Assembly (NCBI GenBank): GCA_934167785.1
Contig: CAKPLX010000063.1
Span: 1 to 6,536, forward strand
Source: an uncultured Bacilli bacterium
GTDB lineage: Bacteria; Bacillota_I; Bacilli_A; RF39; UBA660
Direction of reading: 5' to 3'
Length of the DNA: 6,536 bases
In this document: in pieces, positions 1-4,698 of the stretch
Layout of the letters: every line of letters starts with the position of its first letter
How positions within the stretch are numbered: the first letter of the stretch is position 1
The notes under the pieces: model-generated
What the model saw: only the letters and a program-made list of their open reading frames with translations
What the model was told of the DNA's origin: nothing
Databases searched by the model: none
Made by a program: the position numbers and the translations under genes

Positions 1-1
1 T

Positions 2-730
2 ATGTATGGTATGTTTAAAGATTGTAAGTTACCTACAGGTTTCTCTTTAGGAGACCAGTTTGACACCATTAATGTAGAAGATATGTGTTATATGTTTGCT
101 GGTGCTAAATTGTCAGAAGGTTTTGCATTAGGTGGCAAATTTGATACATCTAATGTAAAAGATATGGCTTATATGTTTTCTGAGTGTACGTTCCCGGAAA
201 AATTTTCTCTGGGAGATAAATTTGATACTTCAAATGTGACTGATATGGCTTATATGTTTGAGAAATGTAAAATGCCTGCGGGGTTTTCTCTTGGGGGAAA
301 ATTTGACACTTCTAACGTAGTTAGCACGGAATCTATGTTTAGGGATTGTAAAATGTCAGTCAGATTTTCTCTAGGAGATAAATTTACTACTTCTAATGTT
401 ACTGATATGTCTTGGATGTTTTATAAGTGTAAAATGTCAGAGGGTTTTTCTTTTGGTGAAAAGTTTGACACTTCAAATGTAACTACTATGTCTTGGATGT
501 TTAGGGATTGTGAAATGCCATCTGGTTTCATTTTGGGAGACAAATTTGATACAGGGAAAGTAGAATTAATGTCTTGTATGTTTGAGGGTTGCAAACTACC
601 TGATGGTTTCATCTTAGGAGATAAGTTTGATACTTCTAAGGTAACTGATATGAGTGGTATGTTCAGGTCTTGTGAGTTACCAGGAGGGTTTTCTTTAGGA
701 GATAAGTTTATCATTTCCAGTGCTACTACT
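2..730 (+). repeat. Nine in-frame 81-bp repeats
   Basis: Direct DNA repeats of 81 bp encode the 27-residue protein units. Copies diverge mainly at the variable residues after MF and after DTSNV, while the TTTTCT-(C/T)T-GG-GA(G/T)A and TTTGA(C/T)ACTTC segments stay similar. The regular period keeps unequal recombination in frame. Confidence 0.85.
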
Positions 731-1063
731 ATATATGACATGTTTAAGATGTGTGTTCTTACAGGAGACAGTACTTTTGCACAAATTGAGGACACAGAAG
801 CTAAGATTGCTTACTTACGAGAAAAACGTCTAAATATTGTTTCAAATGCACAAGCTACTGCATCCGAAAACAAAACACTACTCAATGATTTCTTAAAAAT
901 TCTTGGAAAGAAGCCGGATGAGTATTTTTGGTTACAGTCAAACTACGAGAAACTTTCAAAAGATCAGTTACTTTCAATTATAACTTCCTTTATGGTTGTT
1001 ATAGAGGGCAATGCACTTGAGAAGTTATATGATAAGGTACGTGATAATTACGAAGGTAATTAA
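2..1063 (+). CDS. DUF285/BspA-like repeat protein, 5'-partial
   Basis: The frame is open from the window edge and its first residues (MYGMF) already match the middle of a repeat, so the true start lies upstream. About nine 27-residue repeats fill residues 1-243, with the pattern MxxMFxxCK(L/M)PxGFSLGDKFDTSNVxD. The MFxxC and FDTSNVxDM signatures are those of DUF285 (BspA-like) repeats, although the units are a few residues longer than I recall for the usual ones. A tenth degenerate unit leads into a charged, probably helical tail (about 250-353) that lacks the TIESLL ending of the downstream paralogue. Members of this family are usually surface or protein-interaction proteins; whether this one is secreted cannot be judged without its N-terminus. 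A terminator follows directly. Function unknown; family assignment fairly secure. Confidence 0.9.
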   Translation: MYGMFKDCKLPTGFSLGDQFDTINVEDMCYMFAGAKLSEGFALGGKFDTSNVKDMAYMFSECTFPEKFSLGDKFDTSNVTDMAYMFEKCKMPAGFSLGGKFDTSNVVSTESMFRDCKMSVRFSLGDKFTTSNVTDMSWMFYKCKMSEGFSFGEKFDTSNVTTMSWMFRDCEMPSGFILGDKFDTGKVELMSCMFEGCKLPDGFILGDKFDTSKVTDMSGMFRSCELPGGFSLGDKFIISSATTIYDMFKMCVLTGDSTFAQIEDTEAKIAYLREKRLNIVSNAQATASENKTLLNDFLKILGKKPDEYFWLQSNYEKLSKDQLLSIITSFMVVIEGNALEKLYDKVRDNYEGN

Positions 1064-1079
1064 AACGTAGCACATTTGA

Positions 1080-1110
1080 GAGAGGAAGATGAATAGTCTT
1101 CCTCTTTTAT
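1080..1110 (+). terminator. Intrinsic terminator after the first repeat-protein gene
   Basis: A perfect 9-bp stem pairs AGAGGAAGA (1081-1089) with TCTTCCTCT (1097-1105) around a 7-nt loop. The right arm runs into TTTATTT. It lies 17 bp after the stop codon at 1061-1063 and separates this gene from the next unit. Confidence 0.85.
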
Positions 1111-1143
1111 TTAACAATGAAATTGTAAAAGGAGTCATCGCTC

Positions 1144-1794
1144 ATGAAGAATGTAAATAGTTGCATAATACTTGGAAAAGTTTACACTTGGAAAAGCGAC
1201 TCTGATTTAAGCAAACAACTAGGAAAATGTCGTAGTTATGTTTATTCAGAGAAAAGAAAAGGATTATCTTACGAGCAGATAGTAATGAAAACAATTGAGA
1301 AGAAATGTGAAGTAGAAGGTGCAGTTTATCAGTGGAAAAGTGACTCTGATCTTAGTAGACAGTTAAATAGATGCACTAGTTACGTTTCAAGATTAAAAGG
1401 ATTTGGCTTATCTTATGAGGAAATTATAAGGAAAGGTACAAGCACAAAGTGCCTTATTTGTAATGGTGAACTTTTTGAATGGAAGTCTGATACTGATTTA
1501 ATCAAAAAGCTTCATCGGAGTCGCAATTACATTAATAAATTAAAAAGAAAGGGTCTGTCCTATCAAGCAATAATTGAGAGATCGCTTGGATTAAATAATA
1601 GTTGCAAAGTAAATGATGTCACATATGTGTGGCGAAGTAATGCTGATTTGAGCAAAAAGCTAGGAAGGTGCTCGAGTTATGTTGATTATCGTCTAAGAAA
1701 GGGTTTATCTTATGAGGAGATAATTCGAGGTGTTATCAGTTCCAATAACGCTAATAAGAGAACTGATGCTACAAGAAGCATATCAGGAATATGA
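1144..1794 (+). CDS. Protein of four tandem HTH-like modules
   Basis: The ATG at 1144 has AAAAGGAG (1127-1134) 9 nt upstream. The 216 residues are almost entirely four copies of a ~48-residue module, at about 7-54, 55-102, 103-153 and 154-200. Each begins near a Cys and follows the pattern YxWKSDSDLSxxLxRxxSYV, then a basic stretch, then GLSYEEII. A short beta-like start, a DLSxxLG helix, an SYVxxxxRxG helix and a GLSYEEII tail resemble the small HTH modules seen in phage and mobile-element proteins and in NUMOD-type modules of homing endonucleases. DNA or RNA binding is therefore likely but inferred. Two more copies end the protein encoded at 2187-3737. There is no catalytic domain or signal peptide. 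An array of four binding modules could read an extended or repeated site. Confidence 0.85.
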   Translation: MKNVNSCIILGKVYTWKSDSDLSKQLGKCRSYVYSEKRKGLSYEQIVMKTIEKKCEVEGAVYQWKSDSDLSRQLNRCTSYVSRLKGFGLSYEEIIRKGTSTKCLICNGELFEWKSDTDLIKKLHRSRNYINKLKRKGLSYQAIIERSLGLNNSCKVNDVTYVWRSNADLSKKLGRCSSYVDYRLRKGLSYEEIIRGVISSNNANKRTDATRSISGI

Positions 1795-1819
1795 CATTGT
1801 TTTGGGTACAAGTTATAAC
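1791..1819 (+). promoter_or_regulatory. Candidate sigma-A promoter for the Cys-cluster gene
   Basis: ATGACA (1791-1796) and TATAAC (1814-1819) are 17 bp apart, each one mismatch from consensus. The -35 overlaps the stop codon of the preceding gene. Predicted initiation near 1826 leaves a leader of about 60 nt. Confidence 0.4.
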
Positions 1820-1885
1820 AGAAGTAACTAAATGACATATATTGCAAAAAGCAGCATGTATAAATAATTGGGAGGGTTTATTGTT

Positions 1886-2092
1886 ATGAGTAACGATAAT
1901 GAACAATGGCTTACAAACGGCATCTGTGAAAAGTGTAGAAAGCAGAAATACTGCTCTAAGCCGTGTACAAGAAACAAAAGAAGAGCATCAGCAATTTTAC
2001 GCTCCGCAACTATACAAGCTATGGATGCTTATTCTGGCGGAGCGTATTCTGGTGTTTTGAAAGCTCTTGATGAAGTTTCTAAGTTCTCATGA
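1886..2092 (+). CDS. Small Cys-cluster protein, 68 aa
   Basis: The start is placed at ATG 1886 because GGGAGGG (1870-1876) sits 9 nt upstream; the in-frame TTG at 1868 would lie at the edge of that site and have no site of its own. The protein begins MSNDNEQW and carries a tight cluster C14-x2-C17-x5-C23-x3-C27 in a basic context (CRKQKYCSKPC, then TRNKRR). This suggests a small metal-binding knuckle or a nucleic-acid contact. The second half (about 35-68) looks helical, with an Ala/Gly-rich middle. Small proteins of this type are common in Firmicutes mobile elements, but I cannot name the family or function. It lies between the two HTH-module genes and may act with them. Confidence 0.7.
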   Translation: MSNDNEQWLTNGICEKCRKQKYCSKPCTRNKRRASAILRSATIQAMDAYSGGAYSGVLKALDEVSKFS

Positions 2093-2126
2093 GAAATGTC
2101 ATGAAAAAATTATTTTTCCGGCGCAC

Positions 2127-2163
2127 TTGTATTTTATCAGATATCAGCTCTATAATTATTATA
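2127..2163 (+). promoter_or_regulatory. Promoter with overlapping AT palindrome (possible operator)
   Basis: TTGTAT (2127-2132) and a perfect TATAAT (2151-2156) are separated by 18 bp. The -10 is the left half of a perfect inverted repeat, TATAATTATTATA (2151-2163), which reaches the likely transcription start. A direct repeat of ATCAG (2136-2140, 2143-2147) lies in the spacer. The leader to ATG 2187 would be about 24 nt. Placing an inverted repeat here in front of an HTH gene suggests autorepression, which is an inference. Confidence 0.55.
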
Positions 2164-2186
2164 AAATAAATTAAGGTGGTTTATTT

Positions 2187-3737
2187 ATGTATTATAAGCA
2201 GATAGATAATGAGCAAGTAGAGAGACTTTTATTAGAAAAGGATTACAATCAAATTCTTAGAATTTTCTTTGATAGTTTGAATATGTCTGTAGTGCAGTTC
2301 GCTGCCAGGATGAAATGTTCTAGAAGAGCAATGGGACGTTATTTGTCTGGAGAACGTCAAGTCCCTATGGCAATAATAAAGCAGATAATGAGCAAGTGTA
2401 ATATCACATTTAGTGAAAAAGAAACAGATGATGAATTTGATAAAGAAGGATATTTTAGATGGTATTCAAAACTTGATAATTTATTTAATACACTATTTTT
2501 ATACCGTACAAAAGAACTAGGTATCTCTAGGTTTCAGATGGCATGCGATCTCAACGTTAGCTGTAATGTTTTACGAGAATATGAGCATGGTATTAAACGT
2601 ATCATTCCATCCGATGTGGATAAGATTCTGGGTACATACGACTTAAGGATAGAAGAGCTTTTTCCTATGTTAGTTACCTTCGATGGGAGAAGCACTTTTT
2701 TGCCACTAAAACCTCTAAGTTGTGTGATCTTTAATGGGACAGAATATGACTTATGGGAGAGTGTTTATTCTGAGGACGATTTGTGTAATATCTGGCCTAC
2801 ATTTCCTATGCAACGTTATGATAGTAGATGTCAACTGTTAATGAAATATGTTCCAGAAGAGTTAAGTTTGGACGAATATGTCAATGCAACAGATATGGTT
2901 TTTGATCTTGGTGGTGGTTATTACAGTCGGGATTTGAATAGTGCTAAGTTACCTCCTAGTTATGAGCATTTGCAAAGATGCACTTCTAAAGTATTCAGAA
3001 GTGATAGATCTTGTGAACATTTTAATGTACATGTTAGTAACATCCAGTTTATTGATGATTACTGTGTACAGATTTTAAGTGATAGTGAAGCTGAGACTTT
3101 TAATCTAGAAGATTATGTATTTTCTGACAGCAAGTGGTACAACTTACTGCAAAATAAGGAATATTTTAAGCAGGGAAAATTTGTGATGATAGGAGAACCT
3201 TGTTGCATAAATCAGTGCATTATTTGGCCGGATAAACAGTTTATTCGTATAATCGAATTATACAAGGATAAGTATCCGCAGAGATCATATGAAATAGAAT
3301 ACGCAGAGGTTTCGAATAAGATGTATGAGCGATGGGTTGATTATCGCTCCCCTAGCGGTATACGATACTCTGATTATGACGAAAAAGATTATTACTATTA
3401 TCAGTGTAAAAAGAACAAGACTAAGTATAAACACAGTGTTTCAGTAAATGGTAAACTGTGGCAATTTGATTCTGTAAAAGAATTAGCACAGAAGCTAGAC
3501 AAGGCTCCAAGTACTATATACTATTACTTAAAACACGGTCTTAATTATAAAGACATTATAGAGAAAGTTACAATGTCTTTTAAGGCAGTTACAGTGGCAG
3601 GCATTGATTATGTATTTTGCAGCGACAGCGATCTGAGTACCAGATTAGGAAAGAGTTCTTCATACGTAAATGTATACAGACGAGCTGGATTGAGTTATGA
3701 GGAAATAATAGCGAAAGCTTTACACTCAAAAGGCTAA
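2187..3737 (+). CDS. Multidomain HTH protein with DUF2442-like region
   Basis: The ATG at 2187 has AAGGTGG 7 nt upstream (2173-2179). The 516 residues appear to contain, in order: an XRE-like HTH (about 24-75; SVVQFAARMKCSRRAMGRYLSG); a second HTH-like segment (about 100-158; LGISRFQMACDLNVSCNVLREYEHG); a middle region I do not recognise (about 165-275); a DUF2442-like fold (about 280-362; an FIDDYCVQIL strand, a FNLEDY segment, KWYNLL, EYFKQGKFV and CIIWPDKQFIRIIELY); and two ~48-residue HTH-like modules (about 417-463 and 467-512) matching those of the gene at 1144. It is probably a DNA-binding regulator that senses or binds a partner through the DUF2442-like part. No nuclease, recombinase or membrane segment is evident. 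Its own promoter and palindrome support a separate, possibly autoregulated transcription unit. HTH calls are fairly sure; the DUF2442 call is moderate. Confidence 0.88.
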   Translation: MYYKQIDNEQVERLLLEKDYNQILRIFFDSLNMSVVQFAARMKCSRRAMGRYLSGERQVPMAIIKQIMSKCNITFSEKETDDEFDKEGYFRWYSKLDNLFNTLFLYRTKELGISRFQMACDLNVSCNVLREYEHGIKRIIPSDVDKILGTYDLRIEELFPMLVTFDGRSTFLPLKPLSCVIFNGTEYDLWESVYSEDDLCNIWPTFPMQRYDSRCQLLMKYVPEELSLDEYVNATDMVFDLGGGYYSRDLNSAKLPPSYEHLQRCTSKVFRSDRSCEHFNVHVSNIQFIDDYCVQILSDSEAETFNLEDYVFSDSKWYNLLQNKEYFKQGKFVMIGEPCCINQCIIWPDKQFIRIIELYKDKYPQRSYEIEYAEVSNKMYERWVDYRSPSGIRYSDYDEKDYYYYQCKKNKTKYKHSVSVNGKLWQFDSVKELAQKLDKAPSTIYYYLKHGLNYKDIIEKVTMSFKAVTVAGIDYVFCSDSDLSTRLGKSSSYVNVYRRAGLSYEEIIAKALHSKG

Positions 3738-3770
3738 ATATTAGCAATTTGAAAACCTGTTTATGAGTTA

Positions 3771-3799
3771 TTCATACTTATAATAAATTATAAGATAAT
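3771..3799 (+). promoter_or_regulatory. Candidate promoter/operator entering the structured region
   Basis: The perfect 8-bp-arm palindrome CTTATAATAAATTATAAG (3777-3794) begins 40 nt after the stop of the HTH gene. It fills the 17-bp spacer between TTCATA (3771-3776) and GATAAT (3794-3799), a plausible but weak sigma-A promoter; its left arm also contains TATAAT. The half-sites TATAAT/ATTATA match those of the palindrome at 2151-2163, so the same protein could control both. AT-rich palindromes are common, so this is tentative. Confidence 0.35.
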
Positions 3800-3836
3800 A
3801 ACAAAGAGAATTTGTGATTGTCTTAATTTTCCATTC

Positions 3837-3864
3837 TTGGGATGATCCTTCCATCCTAGATTTT
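3837..3864 (+). terminator. Weak terminator-like hairpin
   Basis: TTGGGATG (3837-3844) pairs with CATCCTAG (3852-3859), with two G-U pairs around a 7-nt loop. TTTT follows at 3861-3864. It could end the HTH-gene transcript or be the first helix of the structured region. Confidence 0.4.
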
Positions 3865-3881
3865 AGCTTCTGTTGCATAAT

Positions 3882-4030
3882 GCAGCAAATTAGCAATGAG
3901 CACCGGAAATGTATCACAGACAGCCATTGCTAAGAACCAGTGATGAGTATGATAGGTACGCAGTAGATTGGCAATGAGCACCAGAAATGTATACAGATAG
4001 CCATTGTCGGTTGTGAGCATGCGTATCGAC
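3882..4030 (+). repeat. Two tandem ~78-nt repeat units
   Basis: Copy A (3882-3959) and copy B (from 3960) share GCAG, GCAATGAGCACC, GAAATGTAT, ACAGA and AGCCATTG, then a more diverged tail around GAGTATG/GAGCATG. Copy B lacks one base after GAAATGTAT. Each copy folds into a 9-bp hairpin with a conserved ~25-nt loop. Confidence 0.75.
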
Positions 4031-4043
4031 TTATCACTTTTTT
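3939..4043 (+). other. Long-range helix enclosing copy B, followed by U-tract
   Basis: AGTGATGAGT (3939-3948) pairs over 10 bp, with one G-U, with ACTTATCACT (4029-4038), and TTTTT follows at 4039-4043. The helix encloses the second repeat hairpin and may work as a branched terminator or as a closing stem. Confidence 0.4.
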
Positions 4044-4093
4044 GTAATGTGAAAGTCTTTCTTTTCATGGTTACAAAATTCCTCTAAGTAAGG

Positions 4094-4125
4094 GCAGATA
4101 AGTGTAAAAGCTTATCTGCTTTTTT
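4094..4125 (+). terminator. Strong intrinsic terminator
   Basis: A perfect 9-bp stem GCAGATAAG (4094-4102)/CTTATCTGC (4111-4119), with an 8-nt loop, is followed by six T (4120-4125). No coding gene ends immediately upstream on this strand, so a noncoding transcript is the natural partner. Confidence 0.8.
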
Positions 4126-4127
4126 GG

Positions 4128-4151
4128 AGAATACCTAAAGGGTATTCTTTT
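4128..4151 (+). terminator. Second terminator-like hairpin in series
   Basis: AGAATACC (4128-4135) pairs with GGTATTCT (4141-4148) around TAAAG, then TTTT to 4151. It begins only 3 nt after the U-tract of the previous terminator. Confidence 0.55.
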
Positions 4152-4221
4152 GTGGAGCAGACTTATAAGGTTGAGTCTGCTGCGCCTTTGATTACTGTGT
4201 GGGTAACTACTGGGCGCGTAT

Positions 4222-4313
4222 GATTAACTGGAGCGTTGCTTCAGTACTGGCGGGATTCAGTCCCGATTAACTGGAGCATTGCTTCAGTGCTGGCGGGATT
4301 TAGTCCCGATTAA
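4222..4313 (+). repeat. 43-nt tandem repeat, two full copies and a partial third
   Basis: Units at 4222-4264 and 4265-4307 are identical at 40 of 43 positions, and GATTAA recurs in exact phase at 4308. Each full unit holds ACTGGAGC/GCTTCAGT with a 3-nt loop and CGGGA/TCCCG with a 5-nt loop. The three differences (4235, 4246, 4258 of the first copy) all lie in loops or the linker. Confidence 0.85.
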
Positions 4314-4343
4314 TGTAATCAGGCGGAGTCCTGATGTCCTTGT

Positions 4344-4380
4344 GAGTGTGATGGGAAATCATCATGCACTCTTTTCTCTT
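4344..4380 (+). terminator. Bulged terminator-like hairpin
   Basis: GAGTG-TGATG (4344-4353) pairs with CATCA (4360-4364) and CACTC (4367-4371), with a 2-nt bulge and a 6-nt loop. TTTTCTCTT follows. Confidence 0.5.
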
Positions 4381-4416
4381 TTGTTGGGGGCGCATCAATA
4401 AGTGCCCCTTACAATG

Positions 4417-4491
4417 TAAACAACCAACTTTTCATTGGGAGGGGGTCATGTACCCTCTTTCCTACTTTAATAAAAATAGGAAAGTTGTTTA
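4417..4491 (+). promoter_or_regulatory. Mutually exclusive helices (possible RNA switch)
   Basis: CAACTTTTC (4425-4433) can pair with GGAAAGTTG (4479-4487), extended by TAAA (4417-4420) with TTTA (4488-4491). The local hairpin TTTCCTA (4458-4464)/TAGGAAA (4477-4483) uses some of the same bases, so both cannot form together. A GAGGG/CCCTC hairpin (4439-4443/4453-4457) fits inside the long helix. Confidence 0.4.
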
Positions 4492-4522
4492 TTATAGATA
4501 GGTGAATAAAATTGTCTATCAT

Positions 4523-4552
4523 GGCAGTGAGGTAAAACTCGCTGCCTTTTCT
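4523..4552 (+). terminator. Strong terminator upstream of the repeat-protein operon
   Basis: GGCAGTGAG (4523-4531) pairs over 9 bp, with one U-G, with CTCGCTGCC (4538-4546) around a 6-nt loop, followed by TTTTCT. AGATAG (4496-4501) just upstream can pair with CTATCT (4551-4556) to enclose it, and its GATAG core (4497-4501) can pair instead with CTATC at 4516-4520, as in attenuators. Confidence 0.7.
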
Positions 4553-4582
4553 ATCTTAAATATTGTTGTTTCGTAGCGCAAG

Positions 4583-4623
4583 AAAAAAAGCCATCTGTAA
4601 CTAAAAAGGGGTTCAGATGGCTT
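4583..4623 (-). terminator. Terminator facing the - strand
   Basis: A perfect 10-bp stem AAGCCATCTG (4588-4597)/CAGATGGCTT (4614-4623) has an A7 run on its left side (4583-4589), so the U-tract appears only in a leftward transcript. It would stop antisense transcription coming out of the repeat-protein operon. Confidence 0.6.
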
Positions 4624-4625
4624 AA

Positions 4626-4642
4626 TTTGAGATATTCTCAAA
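4626..4642. promoter_or_regulatory. Palindrome ahead of the operon, possible operator
   Basis: TTTGAGATATTCTCAAA is a perfect inverted repeat with 7-bp arms around TAT, ending 41 bp before the ribosome binding site of the first operon gene. No convincing sigma-A promoter could be set around it; TTGAGA with TATGAC (4648-4653) has a spacer of only 15. Confidence 0.35.
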
Positions 4643-4683
4643 ATGGGTATGACCAAAGTATAGCGAATATGAAAATAATTGTC

Positions 4684-4690
4684 AAGGAGG
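4684..4690 (+). promoter_or_regulatory. RBS that fixes the start at 4699
   Basis: AAGGAGG lies 8 nt before ATG 4699. The frame is open back to a TTG at 4627, but that lies inside the palindrome at 4626-4642 and has no ribosome binding site. Confidence 0.85.
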
Positions 4691-4698
4691 TTACTAAG

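Larger units (their letters stand above)
3837..4555 (+). ncRNA. Candidate structured RNA region, one or several RNAs
   Basis: This stretch holds at least a dozen hairpins in + strand RNA and no convincing gene. The helices include 3890-3898/3925-3933, 3968-3976/4002-4010, 3939-3948/4029-4038, 4094-4102/4111-4119, 4128-4135/4141-4148, 4157-4163/4174-4180, 4182-4186/4213-4217 with inner 4192-4195/4203-4206, 4227-4234/4238-4245, 4251-4255/4261-4265, the same two again 43 nt later, 4318-4323/4330-4335, 4387-4393/4402-4408 and 4523-4531/4538-4546. The wobble pairs (for example 4231/4241, 4392/4403, 4528/4541) would be A-C mismatches on the other strand, which points to a + strand transcript. Internal U-tracts could split it into several RNAs or make it an attenuating leader for the operon at 4699. 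It does not look like tRNA, rRNA or a riboswitch I can name. Large phage-type RNAs such as ROOL or GOLLD are possible comparisons, not identifications. Confidence 0.5.

Noticed and set aside
421..795. Long open frame on the - strand
   Set aside because: It is antisense to the repeat gene; its length and apparent repeats are imposed by the 81-bp period of the + strand gene, and it has no ribosome binding site of its own.
1868..1885. Six extra codons from TTG 1868 on the Cys-cluster protein
   Set aside because: They overlap the ribosome binding site GGGAGGG that serves ATG 1886.
2103..2118. GAAAAA/TTTTTC hairpin as a terminator after the Cys-cluster gene
   Set aside because: The stem is entirely A-T apart from its outermost pair and is followed by CCGG, not a T-run.
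3856..4068. 70-codon - strand frame starting MKRKTFTLQK, with an AGAGGA-like site 11 nt upstream
   Set aside because: It overlaps the 78-nt repeats, where a 1-nt indel puts part of the repeat out of frame and changes preserve pairing only on the + strand. VLIANLL is kept by synonymous codons in both copies, so coding is not fully excluded.
3882..4313. CRISPR-like array
   Set aside because: Two different tandem repeats with only two full copies each and no unique spacers between them; no cas gene nearby.
3738..4626. Retron, tRNA or known riboswitch
   Set aside because: No reverse transcriptase gene, no tRNA cloverleaf or T-loop sequence, and no riboswitch core motif that I recognise.
4627..4698. 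In-frame N-terminal extension of the 427-aa protein from TTG 4627
   Set aside because: It has no ribosome binding site, the paralogues start at the equivalent of ATG 4699, and the stretch holds a palindrome and the RBS for 4699.
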